Below are positions 52,875-62,490 of a DNA stretch of 64,000 nucleotides, in pieces. The DNA is from Flavobacteriales bacterium UBA2104. GTDB lineage: Bacteria > Bacteroidota > Bacteroidia > Flavobacteriales_D > Crocinitomicaceae. Made by a program: the position numbers and the translations under genes. Numbering within the stretch: the stretch's first letter is position 1; every line of letters begins with the position of its first letter. The notes under the pieces are model-generated. The model made no database searches and was not told the origin of the DNA. It saw only the letters and a program-made list of their open reading frames with translations. Location of the stretch: positions 1 through 64,000 of the forward strand of contig DCYS01000012.1 in assembly GCA_002331485.1 (NCBI GenBank), given 5' to 3'.

Positions 52875-54587
52875 ATGACCTTTAACGATTTAGGGCTGAG
52901 AAGCCAGGTGGTCAGCGCTGTAACAGACATGGGGTTTGAGCAGCCAACACCAATCCAGGAGCAAGCTATCCCACATTTATTGAAATCACAGAGTGACTTC
53001 GTGGGACTTGCACAGACTGGAACAGGGAAAACAGCAGCTTTTGGACTACCATTAGTGCACAGAATTACGTCTAGCCAACGATTTCCAAAAGGCTTAATTA
53101 TTTGTCCCACTCGTGAACTTTGTTTACAAATTGCAAATGATTTAAAAGATTATTCGAAACACGAAAAATCAGTAACCATAGAGGCAGTTTACGGAGGAAC
53201 TGACATTCGCACACAGATGAGAAACATCAAAAAAGGTGTAGCGATCGTTGTAGCAACTCCAGGTAGACTCGTAGACCTCATCAACCGAAAAGCGGTAAAT
53301 CTTAGTGAAGTAGAGTGTGTTGTGCTTGATGAAGCAGACGAAATGTTAAATATGGGTTTCAAAGAAGACCTTGATTACATTTTAGATGCTACACCAGACA
53401 CAAAAAGTACATGGCTATTCTCGGCAACAATGCCTAAAGAAGTAGCACGTATCGCTAAAACATATATGACTGATCCACTTGAAGTGAGTATCGGAAATAA
53501 GAATGAGGCGAATGAAAACATCGACCACATTTATTTTGCGGTAAAAGAACGTGACCGCTATGCAGGTTTAAAGCGATTAATTGACTTTAACCCGAACATC
53601 TTTGGACTTGTTTTTTGTAGAACAAGAAGAGAAACTCAACAAGTTGCTGAGAAGCTTGGTAAAGATGGGTATAGTGCTGATGCGCTGCATGGTGACATGT
53701 CACAAGCACAACGTGACCGTGTAATGCAGCTTTTCAGAAATAGAAGCATACAATTGTTGGTAGCTACTGATGTTGCCGCACGAGGAATTGATGTTGACGA
53801 TATTACTCACGTGATCAATTACAATCTTCCGGATGAAGTAGAGAACTACACGCACCGAAGTGGAAGGACAGCACGAGCTGGACGAAAAGGTGAATCTTTA
53901 GTTTTGATCAATACGAGAGAGAAGTACAAGATCAATCAGATTGAAAAGATCATTAATCAGAAATTTACGTTTGCTGAGATTCCACCTCCTGAAGCTATTT
54001 GTGCTATTCAGTTGGAAGCTATGATCGAAAAAGTGAAGGACACTGAGGTTAATGAAAAAGAAATCGAACCATTTATTCCTCACATTTTGGAAGATCTAAA
54101 AGATTATTCAAAGGAAGATGTAATCAAAAAGTTTGTTTCTGCGGAGTTCAACCGATTCCTTGAGTATTACAAGAAAGCCGGAGACCTGAACGCTAAGATT
54201 AGTGATAAAGATAGCGGAAGAGGAAGAGACAGAGGTCGCTCGAGAGGATCTGATGAAAACAAGCAACGTTTCTTTGTTTCTCTTGGTGAAAAAGATGGAT
54301 TAAATCCTGGTGGATTGCTTCGTGTTATCTGTGACGCAACTGGACTGAAATCAAACACAATAGGTAGAATTGATATCATGCCGGCATTTTCTTTCTTTGA
54401 TGCCGATAAAGGCGATACGGATAAGATCCTGGCTCAGGTTAATGGAGCGGAGTTCGAAGGTAAGAAGATGAATATCGAAAAAACAGCGAGTAAAAGCTCG
54501 AAAGGAAAACGAGGAACTGGTCATGGAAAACGTCAAGGTCGTGGACTAGGTGGTCGTCGAGGTGGCGGTAGAAATCGAAGAAGATAA
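52875..54587 (+). CDS. DEAD-box RNA helicase with DbpA-like RNA-binding domain
   Basis: 570 residues from ATG 52875, where the family's TFNDLGL start lies; a TTG at 52851 is unlikely. Motifs in order: Q motif (FEQPTPIQEQAIP), I (AQTGTGKTAAF), Ia (PTRELCLQ), Ib (TPGRL), II (DEAD), III (SAT), IV (GLVFCRTRRE), V (ATDVAARGID) and VI (HRSGRTARAG). The C-terminus has a DbpA-type RRM (RFFVSLGEKDGLNPGGLLRVI) and an Arg/Gly-rich tail, as in CsdA/DeaD helicases of ribosome assembly and cold adaptation. It is followed by typA after 15 bases, so both are probably one unit; both act on ribosomes. Confidence 0.93.
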   Translation: MTFNDLGLRSQVVSAVTDMGFEQPTPIQEQAIPHLLKSQSDFVGLAQTGTGKTAAFGLPLVHRITSSQRFPKGLIICPTRELCLQIANDLKDYSKHEKSVTIEAVYGGTDIRTQMRNIKKGVAIVVATPGRLVDLINRKAVNLSEVECVVLDEADEMLNMGFKEDLDYILDATPDTKSTWLFSATMPKEVARIAKTYMTDPLEVSIGNKNEANENIDHIYFAVKERDRYAGLKRLIDFNPNIFGLVFCRTRRETQQVAEKLGKDGYSADALHGDMSQAQRDRVMQLFRNRSIQLLVATDVAARGIDVDDITHVINYNLPDEVENYTHRSGRTARAGRKGESLVLINTREKYKINQIEKIINQKFTFAEIPPPEAICAIQLEAMIEKVKDTEVNEKEIEPFIPHILEDLKDYSKEDVIKKFVSAEFNRFLEYYKKAGDLNAKISDKDSGRGRDRGRSRGSDENKQRFFVSLGEKDGLNPGGLLRVICDATGLKSNTIGRIDIMPAFSFFDADKGDTDKILAQVNGAEFEGKKMNIEKTASKSSKGKRGTGHGKRQGRGLGGRRGGGRNRRR

Positions 54588-54602
54588 AATTTAGACAATA
54601 AA

Positions 54603-56402
54603 ATGGAAATTAGGAATATTGCAATTATTGCACACGTTGACCACGGAAAAACTACTTTGGTTGACAGAATGATTGAAGCGGGTGATTCATATACGGATCG
54701 TGACCGTGAGAATGCTGGAGAATTAATGATGGACAACAACGATCTTGAGAGAGAACGTGGAATTACCATCGTTTCTAAGAATGTTTCTGTAACGTATAAA
54801 GACAAAAAGATCAACATCATTGACACACCAGGTCACGCCGATTTTGGTGGTGAAGTTGAACGTGTTTTGAATATGGCGGATGGCGTTTGTTTGTTAGTTG
54901 ATGCCTTCGAAGGACCGATGCCTCAGACTAGATTCGTTCTTCAAAAAGCTTTACAGATGGGATTAAAACCGCTTGTTGTGATCAACAAAGTGGATAAGCC
55001 GAACTGTACTCCAGATGAAGTACACGAAAAGGTTTTTGATCTGATGTTCGAATTGGATGCCAATGAAGAGCAACTGGAATTTGAAACGATCTATGGTTCT
55101 GCAAAGAACGGATGGATGTCTGAAGACTGGAAAAACGAAACGGACTCCATCGAACCATTACTAGCGAAAATTCTTGAATACTTTCCACCGGCTGTTATAC
55201 CTGAAGGAAACACTCAAATGCTGATCACATCGTTGGATTACTCTTCATTTGTAGGAAGAATTGCGATTGGAAGATTACAACGTGGCACGCTAAAACCAAA
55301 CATGCCGATAATTCTGAGTAAAGGAGATGGTAAACAGGAAAAGCACCGTGTAAAAGAAGTTTTCGTTTATGAGGGAACGAACCGAATTAAAGTAGATGAA
55401 GTTCAGGCAGGAGATATTTGTGCTGTGACTGGATTAGAAGGTTTTGAGATCGGTGATTCGATCTGTGATGCTGAAAATCCAGAGCCATTAGATACCATTG
55501 CGATAGATGAGCCAACAATGAGCATGTTGTTTTCGATCAACGACTCTCCTTTCTTTGGTAAAGAAGGAAAATTTGTGACTTCACGTCAGATCGATGAGCG
55601 ATTGAAAAAAGAGCTTGAAAAAAATCTTGCTCTTCGTGTTGAGCAAACAGACAAGGCTGATAAGTGGATGGTATTCGGAAGAGGAGTTATGCACTTATCT
55701 GTATTGATCGAAACAATGCGTCGAGAAGGGTATGAACTTCAGGTTGGTCAACCACAAGTGATCATCAAAGAAATTGATGGGGTAAAATGTGAGCCAGTTG
55801 AAGAATTGACGATCGACTTACCTGAGGAACACTCTGGAACAGCTGTTGAATCCGTTACGAAACGTAAGGGAGAAATGAAAAATATGGAAGCCAAAGGAGA
55901 TCGTATGATCATACAGTTTGAAATCCCATCCAGAGGTATCATCGGTTTAAGGAATTACTTATTGACGGCTACAGCTGGTGAGGCGATCATGAACCACAGA
56001 TTTATAGAGTTTCAGCCATACAAAGGTGAGATTCCAGGACGAATGAATGGATCTTTGATCTCTATGGAAAAAGGAGCTGCTATTCCTTATTCATTGAATA
56101 ACTTGCAAGATAGAGGACGATTCTTCGTTGCTCCTGGTGAAGAGATCTATGAAGGACAAGTTATCGGTGAAAACTCACGCCAAGGAGATCTCGTCGTTAA
56201 TGTAACGAAGACTAAGAAACTAAGTAACATGCGTTCTTCAGGTGCAGATGATAAGGTAAAATTAGCTCCACCGATCAAAATGTCACTAGAGGAGAACCTA
56301 GAGTATATTCAAGCGGATGAGTACGTTGAAGTCACTCCAGAATCTTTACGTATACGTAAGATCTTATTGAAAGAAAATGAGCGTAAAAGAGCTGGAAAGT
56401 AA
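54603..56402 (+). CDS. typA: Ribosome-binding GTPase TypA/BipA
   Basis: 599 residues, standard for TypA. G1 is AHVDHGKTTLVD, switch I has ERGITIVSKN, G3 is DTPGHADFGGEVERV and G4 is NKVDKPNC. Then follow domain II, the EF-G-like domains III and V, and the unique C-terminal domain with KTKKLSNMRSSGADD. TypA binds the ribosome like an elongation factor and helps 50S maturation under stress. It ends at a good terminator and is the second gene after the DEAD-box helicase. Confidence 0.97.
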   Translation: MEIRNIAIIAHVDHGKTTLVDRMIEAGDSYTDRDRENAGELMMDNNDLERERGITIVSKNVSVTYKDKKINIIDTPGHADFGGEVERVLNMADGVCLLVDAFEGPMPQTRFVLQKALQMGLKPLVVINKVDKPNCTPDEVHEKVFDLMFELDANEEQLEFETIYGSAKNGWMSEDWKNETDSIEPLLAKILEYFPPAVIPEGNTQMLITSLDYSSFVGRIAIGRLQRGTLKPNMPIILSKGDGKQEKHRVKEVFVYEGTNRIKVDEVQAGDICAVTGLEGFEIGDSICDAENPEPLDTIAIDEPTMSMLFSINDSPFFGKEGKFVTSRQIDERLKKELEKNLALRVEQTDKADKWMVFGRGVMHLSVLIETMRREGYELQVGQPQVIIKEIDGVKCEPVEELTIDLPEEHSGTAVESVTKRKGEMKNMEAKGDRMIIQFEIPSRGIIGLRNYLLTATAGEAIMNHRFIEFQPYKGEIPGRMNGSLISMEKGAAIPYSLNNLQDRGRFFVAPGEEIYEGQVIGENSRQGDLVVNVTKTKKLSNMRSSGADDKVKLAPPIKMSLEENLEYIQADEYVEVTPESLRIRKILLKENERKRAGK

Positions 56403-56432
56403 GTTTAGAGCTTAGAATTTTGATTATATAAT

Positions 56433-56464
56433 AAGGACTGTTCGAAAGGACGGTCCTTTTTTTT
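56433..56464 (+). terminator. Intrinsic terminator of typA
   Basis: AAGGACTGTT pairs with GACGGTCCTT through G-U pairs, followed by eight Ts; 31 bases after the typA stop. Confidence 0.85.
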
Positions 56465-56557
56465 GATATATCCGTAAAAACAAATAAGTGATTTTTATGA
56501 TTATATTTATTCTGAAAACACCAGTTAAACGTTTGTTTTCGACTCTTTGCACTACTT

Positions 56558-57976
56558 ATGGGAGTATCTGGAATAAAGGCATATCTATTCATTCTGTTTT
56601 TTCTGATTGGGAACATCAGTTTTTCGTTTGAAGAAAGCATTTTTCTCAACGCCAGATTTTACGTCGATTCTTCAAATAATCTATCAATAAATGAAGTATC
56701 AAGTAATGCTGAGTTCAAGATCTTCACTTCGGAAATTCAAGAACAATCATTTACAAACTATACGTATTGGGCTCGAATTAATGTTTCGGACTTACCAAAC
56801 GAACAACTTTATCTCATTTCTAAGAATGTATTCATTGACAAGGTCGATCTTTATTATCAGGAGAAGAATAAATGGAAATCTAAAAAAGCTGGTCTTCTAA
56901 GGCTAAATGATAGTAAGTACGACTTTTCTTCTATATCAGTTCGGTTTCCAGAAGATTTGGATGGTGACTTTATTTATGTTTCGTTTCAGTCTGATTGTAT
57001 TTCTAAACTGGATGTTTGGCTAATTGATGAATTGACACTAACCACCTCCAATTCATTTAAGATTACATTTTATGCCGTTGTACTATCACTTATTGTGATC
57101 TCCCTTGTCGCGATCTTATTCTTATACATCTTTAGTCGCAACAAACTACTGCTCCACTTTGCGTTTTATAGTATTGCTTCTATTGGGATGATCCTTTTTA
57201 CCAATGGCTATTTATATCAATATGGTCCAATGGGATTCCTCTCATTTTATAAGTGGTCATTTGTCTATTTCGTGGATATTTACTGGGGCGTCGCTATACT
57301 GCTGAGTTATTACTTACTGAAGATCAACAAACAAAAAAACACCCTCAAAAAGATCTATCATTTTGCATTTGGTTTCGTTGGAATCATGCTACTATCGCCT
57401 CTTTTTTTGCCTCGTCAGCTCGCTGCACAGATTCATTTCGTAATTCCAACATTATTCATCTTTTTTAACGTTGTTACAGGGATATACATTTACTTCAAAC
57501 AAAAGAACAGCACCGCAATATTGTTAGTAGGTGGTTGGTTGATCTATTTTTCTTTTTTAATGACTTGGTCACTTGGGAAGATCGGTGTCCTGCCAACTTC
57601 ATTCTTTATAGACAATTGCCCAGTATTCGGCCTAACCTTTGAATTTATATTATTCGGATTTCTAGCTGCGAGACAATATACATTGCAACATAAAGAACGT
57701 TCGCTAATGCAAACTCGACTGCTCAATTTGGACAAATTTAAATCTGAGATCCAAGAAGAATATGGTGAGATATACAATTCTTTATCAAATCGAGAGCAAG
57801 AAGTATTACGACTTATTGCATCTGGTCAACTGGACAAAGAAATTGCAGATGAACTTCAGATCTCAGTAGCCTCCGTTAGAACTTATTTAAAGCGAATATA
57901 TTCTAAATTGAATGTTGCCAATAGAACCGAAGCTTCACTTATTTATAACAAAGTAATTCTAACACAATCCATATAG
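56558..57976 (+). CDS. 7TMR-DISM membrane sensor with LuxR-type DNA-binding domain
   Basis: 472 residues. Signal or first membrane segment at 1-27; an extracytoplasmic 7TMR-DISM extracellular domain at about 28-165 (YTYWARINVSDLPNEQLYLIS); seven membrane helices at about 170-375; a short linker; then a LuxR helix-turn-helix (SNREQEVLRLIASGQLDKEI, DELQISVASVRTYLKRIYSKL) at about 405-465. Membrane-bound one-component regulators of this form are widespread in Bacteroidota. The signal and target genes are unknown. The ATG at 56558 is used because the hydrophobic start follows directly. It shares its sensor type with the phosphatase at 35268-37442. Confidence 0.92.
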   Translation: MGVSGIKAYLFILFFLIGNISFSFEESIFLNARFYVDSSNNLSINEVSSNAEFKIFTSEIQEQSFTNYTYWARINVSDLPNEQLYLISKNVFIDKVDLYYQEKNKWKSKKAGLLRLNDSKYDFSSISVRFPEDLDGDFIYVSFQSDCISKLDVWLIDELTLTTSNSFKITFYAVVLSLIVISLVAILFLYIFSRNKLLLHFAFYSIASIGMILFTNGYLYQYGPMGFLSFYKWSFVYFVDIYWGVAILLSYYLLKINKQKNTLKKIYHFAFGFVGIMLLSPLFLPRQLAAQIHFVIPTLFIFFNVVTGIYIYFKQKNSTAILLVGGWLIYFSFLMTWSLGKIGVLPTSFFIDNCPVFGLTFEFILFGFLAARQYTLQHKERSLMQTRLLNLDKFKSEIQEEYGEIYNSLSNREQEVLRLIASGQLDKEIADELQISVASVRTYLKRIYSKLNVANRTEASLIYNKVILTQSI

Positions 57977-58111
57977 ACAGTTGTAACTTATTGATTTTCA
58001 ATTGTCATCATAATTAATGACAACAGTTTATGATCATTTTTTGCTGAATTAAGGATAGACTCACTTTATATTCGAGCCATCAATTAATACTAATTCTAAA
58101 AAATTTGATCT

Positions 58112-59494
58112 ATGAAAAATTTAAACAAAGTATCGTTCTTATTAGTCGCTTTATTAATTCTGACGACTAGTTATGCTCAACAACCAGATTTTCCATCAGT
58201 TGATGAAGCTTTTGCAAAAGTTAATGGAAACTCAAAAGTACTTGAACGTTTAAAGAGTACTTATAAAATCATCGATCCATCTACCTGTAAGATCGAGAAA
58301 AAAATGTATTTCGGTGGAAATGATCTACAACCAAGCTCATTTGCTACATATAAAACAGATGAGGCTCATCGGTTAAACTGGAGATGGCCAGATGATCGAG
58401 CTTATATTGTTTTTCGTGTTACAACATCGAAAAGTGAGGATGGAACAATCTATGAACTACCACTCGTTGTAGAATATACAAGGTTGAAAAATAAAGTACT
58501 CACAAATGAGTGGCATTTTCACTGGTGGAAATTTGACGACCCGTATTCTGTAAAGGGAGGAAAAGAAGATGCTCTTTTTATGAAGCTCTTTGAAAAGAGA
58601 CTATCGGAGATCGAAGGAAATCTAAGAGACCGAAATAGAAAGATGCCCGATGTAATTGCTGCTATGACCAGAGTTGGGTCTATCTCAAAATCAGAAGTCA
58701 AAGATGTTAGACAATTTTACTCGAATATAGACCACGTAGAAAGAACATTCATTATTGAGGGAGACGTAATCTTTTTTGCCGACCATGATGAATCAGTTGC
58801 CAAAGAAAATCGAGAAAATGTAAAAGTCTATGTGCAAACTCGTTTCTCAAGGGACAAAGACGCAAATGGTAACACTGGTGACTGGTACTTCAACGAGTTT
58901 GTAGGCGGCTGGGGAAATAAAATTATTGATGGATCTGTAACCGAGGATAAGAATATTTATAAGACAGTTGGAACACATGGCTACAATTACATCAAAGAAA
59001 AAGGTAAAGAGCAAAAGAAGGTGCCTTACTATTCAAATCGATATGAGGGAAAATTTCAGGCAGACGTTCTTCAAGCCTTCCATGATTTTTATGAACAAAA
59101 AGATGGTGCAGATGAGACATTAAAATCATACATAGCTTCAGAAGATGAAGAGATATTTAATAAGTTCGACGCCCTGTTTAGTGAAATTAGAGAAAAGCAT
59201 GTGCAACTTAGACCTAGTGGATCTGCACATAAAGGAATATTGTTCTCTGTTTCCACTGATGAACCAAATGTTGAAGACATTGAAGCAACCTTTAATCTAT
59301 TTCTAACTCGTCCCGCTATAAGTACTGACAAGAAACTGAAATCAATATACAAAACTGCAGGTATGAATAAGTCTATATTGAAGAAAGGAGGGGGATTCAG
59401 TAAAAACGAATATTATAAATTACAATTCACCTTGATCGATGGAGATTTGAAGATTGCTTCTGCTCCCGTTAGAGATTACACGATCGAGTTTTAG
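58112..59494 (+). CDS. Secreted protein of unknown function
   Basis: 460 residues with a signal peptide (ends TTSYAQ). I do not recognise the family. The mature protein is rich in charged and aromatic residues (EWHFHWWKFDDPYSVKGGKEDA, FNEFVGGWGNKIIDGSV) with a predicted mix of strands and helices, and one Cys. The double Trp-His stretch NEWHFHWWKF could be a binding or metal site. It stands alone behind the 7TM-LuxR regulator, which might control it, but there is no direct evidence. A terminator follows. Confidence 0.65.
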   Translation: MKNLNKVSFLLVALLILTTSYAQQPDFPSVDEAFAKVNGNSKVLERLKSTYKIIDPSTCKIEKKMYFGGNDLQPSSFATYKTDEAHRLNWRWPDDRAYIVFRVTTSKSEDGTIYELPLVVEYTRLKNKVLTNEWHFHWWKFDDPYSVKGGKEDALFMKLFEKRLSEIEGNLRDRNRKMPDVIAAMTRVGSISKSEVKDVRQFYSNIDHVERTFIIEGDVIFFADHDESVAKENRENVKVYVQTRFSRDKDANGNTGDWYFNEFVGGWGNKIIDGSVTEDKNIYKTVGTHGYNYIKEKGKEQKKVPYYSNRYEGKFQADVLQAFHDFYEQKDGADETLKSYIASEDEEIFNKFDALFSEIREKHVQLRPSGSAHKGILFSVSTDEPNVEDIEATFNLFLTRPAISTDKKLKSIYKTAGMNKSILKKGGGFSKNEYYKLQFTLIDGDLKIASAPVRDYTIEF

Positions 59495-59520
59495 TATTAA
59501 TTGACCGATCGTAATTAGAA

Positions 59521-59549
59521 AGCATCCCATATTGGGGTGCTTTTTTTCT
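59521..59549 (+). terminator. Intrinsic terminator
   Basis: AGCATCCC and GGGGTGCT pair with one G-U, followed by seven Ts, 26 bases after the preceding gene's stop. Confidence 0.85.
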
Positions 59550-59572
59550 TGATTATCTTTATGGTTTGAATA

Positions 59573-60091
59573 ATGGATACATTGAACAGTTCTACTCATC
59601 GTCTACGTTTCGAATCATTTAACGAAAATCACAGGACATTTTTAAAGCAATTGTTTTGCTCAAATGAACGTGTTATGTCGACTGCCTTGTCAGGAAAACT
59701 ACTCGATCAATATGAATTTGAAGTTTTGATAAAAGAAAGGTTTAATCATACTTCTCAAGAACAGTTTGGTTTTTTGACTATTAAAGAAAAAGTATCCGAT
59801 GAATTAATTGGAGTTACAGGTATTTTCGAATGTGACTATCTTGATCAAAAGGGAATTGAATTTGGATTTATTTTAGACCAAAAATCATGGGGAAAAGGAT
59901 ATGCAACAGAGATTGGTTCTTTTTGGATCGACTATATTCTCAATTATTATCCTGATCATGATATTTTAGCCACGACTAAACCTGATAATCTAGCTTCAAA
60001 AAAAGTACTTGAAAAACTCAATCTAATTTTCGTAAAGAATATAAAAATCAACAACAGAGGAATGAGAAGCATTTACCATTACAACGTATAA
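59573..60091 (+). CDS. GNAT family N-acetyltransferase (RimJ/RimL type)
   Basis: 172 residues. The acetyl-CoA fold is visible: LRFESFNENHRTFLKQLF at the start, FLTIKEKVSDELIGVTGIF (strand 4), EFGFILDQKSWGKGYATEIGSFWIDY (the pyrophosphate-binding R/Q-x-x-G-x-G/A region, here KSWGKGYATE) and TKPDNLASKKVLEKLNL (motif B). RimJ/RimL-type enzymes acetylate protein N-termini or small molecules; the substrate here is unknown. Short 22-base spacing after a terminator. It ends exactly where the convergent SOUL gene ends. Confidence 0.9.
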   Translation: MDTLNSSTHRLRFESFNENHRTFLKQLFCSNERVMSTALSGKLLDQYEFEVLIKERFNHTSQEQFGFLTIKEKVSDELIGVTGIFECDYLDQKGIEFGFILDQKSWGKGYATEIGSFWIDYILNYYPDHDILATTKPDNLASKKVLEKLNLIFVKNIKINNRGMRSIYHYNV

Positions 60092-60676
60092 CTATTTTTC
60101 GTAGTCGATCAATTCAACCATTACCTCATTTCGTCTATTGATCGGATCATACGGAGCATTATATCCCATGAAGGTAAAGCCTCCAGTATGACTGAGATCC
60201 GCTTCTTTCAAGGCTTCTTCTAGTTTCTTTCTATGTTTTTCAATCTTTTCGTCATCAGCATATCCAGAAAAGCGAATCGCCGCCACAACTCTTTCAGGCA
60301 TTTCCTCAAACTCTATACGTTCATCATTCGGTTTAGGTAGCTCTTCTTTAGCATATTTTGAAGGAACTAAAAAACGCATCGTCATAGTATCTTGCAGATC
60401 CATCGTAACAGGAGTTGTCATGGCGATCTTTTCATTTTTCTCATTTCCACCAAATATGTAACCTGCTAAAACATTGAACCCTTTGGAAGAAACAGATTTA
60501 TAATTACCTGAATCCAATTCCACACTTGTAAAAATGGCTGCTTCATACTTACGCACTTCGAAATCTTCATATTTCTTCAGCACTGTATACTGATATGTTT
60601 CATTGTTTTTCACAAATGCAAAGAATAATGTACCTAACAAAGCAAGTACGATCAAGGTTATAATTAAAGTTCTCAT
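60092..60676 (-). CDS. SOUL heme-binding family protein
   Basis: 194 residues. An N-terminal membrane anchor or signal segment (LIITLIVLALLGTLFFAFV) precedes the SOUL domain: YTVLKKYEDFEVRKYEAAIF, FNVLAGYIFGGNEKNEKIAMTTPV and the end GYNAPYDPINRRNEVMVEL. These are the family's standard motifs. SOUL/HEBP proteins bind heme or other tetrapyrroles, but bacterial function is unproven. It is probably anchored to the inner membrane facing outward. Convergent with GNAT without any gap, and downstream of the WG-repeat gene on the same strand (39-base gap). Confidence 0.9.
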   Translation of the reverse strand: MRTLIITLIVLALLGTLFFAFVKNNETYQYTVLKKYEDFEVRKYEAAIFTSVELDSGNYKSVSSKGFNVLAGYIFGGNEKNEKIAMTTPVTMDLQDTMTMRFLVPSKYAKEELPKPNDERIEFEEMPERVVAAIRFSGYADDEKIEKHRKKLEEALKEADLSHTGGFTFMGYNAPYDPINRRNEVMVELIDYEK

Positions 60677-60715
60677 AAAGAAAAAACAAATAATAAATCC
60701 AAATGGTTCAGACGA

Positions 60716-62371
60716 CTAGTTAGGAACAAGAACCAGCTCTTTTTCTCCATTGTTGAGTTCTAGTACAATGAAAGATTCATAGACACCATGTATTTTAAAA
60801 AGACCTGGACGTCTAATAACCTTGCGCTTAGCAAGTGAGTATATTGAGTTACCTTCACGTTTGTAACCATTGAGTAAGACAAGGTCTGTGTTGAGACCAG
60901 TTATGTACATATAGGACTTCATAATAAGCTTTTCATCGTCGATTGAAATAAGTTGATGCTTTTGGTCTTTTCTAATTACAAAATAAGGTAACACATTGTA
61001 TGGATCATTATAAGTGTGCAAGAAATGAATATGATCAATTCCTTTTATGGAAAACAAAGTATCTCTTCGTTGATTAATCACAGTATAAGGCAAGACCCTG
61101 TCTCGGTGTACTTTTCGGACAGGTAAGCGGTCAAAAGGAAAATAAGAATTATAGCTCCCGTAACCTGCTCGGTAAAATAATGGTGGTACGATTTCTTTTC
61201 CTGTCGAGTTTATAAAACCATATCCTTGTCCATTGATAAAGCATTGTGCTAAACCATCTTTAAAAGGAGTGATATTATGATAAGGTTTTGAAATCACCTC
61301 GCCCTTTTTATTTATCAATACAGCGGTTAATCTAGAATTGTTTCGACGATCTTTAGCAGGTGCTGTTCCATCAAAAAAGTGCCCTATTCTTTCATATTTA
61401 TAATCAATTAGAAAATTACCTAGTGTATCGATCAGTCCCCATTGCTGATCTTTCATAACGGCTGCAACACCATCCGAAAAGTCTTCTCCAAAATGAGCGT
61501 TTGTGTGAATTACTTTCTTTCCTGTCGAATCGATGTAGATCGTACCTGATCGATCAAAATTCAGGGCTAAATAACCTTCCGAAAATTCACCCACATTGCC
61601 AACCTTGCGAAAAAGAATTCGACCACCATCTTGATCTATAATGTGCCAACTATTAAATCCTTCTCTTACAGCAAACAGCTCATATCCAAGATATCTAATC
61701 TTTCTGTATTTAAATGGAATCAAAAGCTCTCCAGACATATTTATAACTCCTAGTTTCTCTGTTAGTGGGTGCTCAACAATTAGATGATTTGATGACGTTC
61801 GCTTATAATCACTGAAAAGGTAATCTCCTTTCAGATCCCCTTGGTTAGTAACTAGTCCAAACAAGGCAGACTTATCTTCCAGAATTACACCAATTGAAGT
61901 AGTTTCATGGCTTTCTTTATGAATCCACGAGTAGGCACATATATCACCTTTTGAGTCAATATACCTTATCCTATCTTCTTTTTCATTAATAAATAATCGG
62001 GGTTGAACTTCCCACTCGTTAAGAAATGGCTCAATTTGAAGAATAGGATTGAGTGGAAACCAATGTTCGTTTCTTTTACCATTAGATATCGATATGAAAA
62101 CAGGTCTGAGCTCATGAGATTTCGCATATCTATAGCGCTCTTTTAATAATGCAATAGTTCTGTCAGATCGATCATCCCAAAAGCGAACAGTATCAAATTC
62201 TTGATTACGTTTCAGTTCGGAACAACAGGGGCAATTAAATTCACAGCAAATATGCCCATGATTGCAATCGTCAATGTATATTTCAGAAGGCTCCTGAGAT
62301 AATGGTAGAACGATAGTATCCTGAGCAATCAGCTGCGCACTTAAACTAATAAAAAGTATCAATACTCTCAT
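60716..62371 (-). CDS. Secreted WG-repeat protein with Cys-rich N-terminal cluster
   Basis: 551 residues from ATG 62371 (the GTG one codon earlier is less likely). A signal peptide (ends QLIAQ) is followed by a Cys/His-rich segment (DDCNHGHICCEFNCPCCSEL, residues about 30-50) with six Cys and two His, able to bind metal or form disulfides. From about residue 150 on there are WG-type repeats (LGVINMSGELLIPFKYRKI, WGLIDTLGNFLIDYKYERI, YGFINSTGKEIVPPLFY), which form beta-propeller-like or solenoid surfaces. WG-repeat proteins are common in Bacteroidota with unknown function. Upstream of the SOUL gene, possibly co-transcribed. Confidence 0.82.
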   Translation of the reverse strand: MRVLILFISLSAQLIAQDTIVLPLSQEPSEIYIDDCNHGHICCEFNCPCCSELKRNQEFDTVRFWDDRSDRTIALLKERYRYAKSHELRPVFISISNGKRNEHWFPLNPILQIEPFLNEWEVQPRLFINEKEDRIRYIDSKGDICAYSWIHKESHETTSIGVILEDKSALFGLVTNQGDLKGDYLFSDYKRTSSNHLIVEHPLTEKLGVINMSGELLIPFKYRKIRYLGYELFAVREGFNSWHIIDQDGGRILFRKVGNVGEFSEGYLALNFDRSGTIYIDSTGKKVIHTNAHFGEDFSDGVAAVMKDQQWGLIDTLGNFLIDYKYERIGHFFDGTAPAKDRRNNSRLTAVLINKKGEVISKPYHNITPFKDGLAQCFINGQGYGFINSTGKEIVPPLFYRAGYGSYNSYFPFDRLPVRKVHRDRVLPYTVINQRRDTLFSIKGIDHIHFLHTYNDPYNVLPYFVIRKDQKHQLISIDDEKLIMKSYMYITGLNTDLVLLNGYKREGNSIYSLAKRKVIRRPGLFKIHGVYESFIVLELNNGEKELVLVPN

Positions 62372-62465
62372 CACAGTAAAAGATACAACTAAACTGAAAA
62401 GCGGTTCATTTTTCCACGAAATTCACTTCTTACTAACAATTTAACGCTGGCAGAAGATAAAATTC

Positions 62466-62473
62466 TATTTTTG
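62466..62473 (+). promoter_or_regulatory. Promoter -7 box of folD
   Basis: TATTTTTG fits TAnnTTTG, 17 bases before the folD ATG. A matching TTG is not evident. Confidence 0.4.
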
Positions 62474-62490
62474 CACAAAGCCAATAGAAT

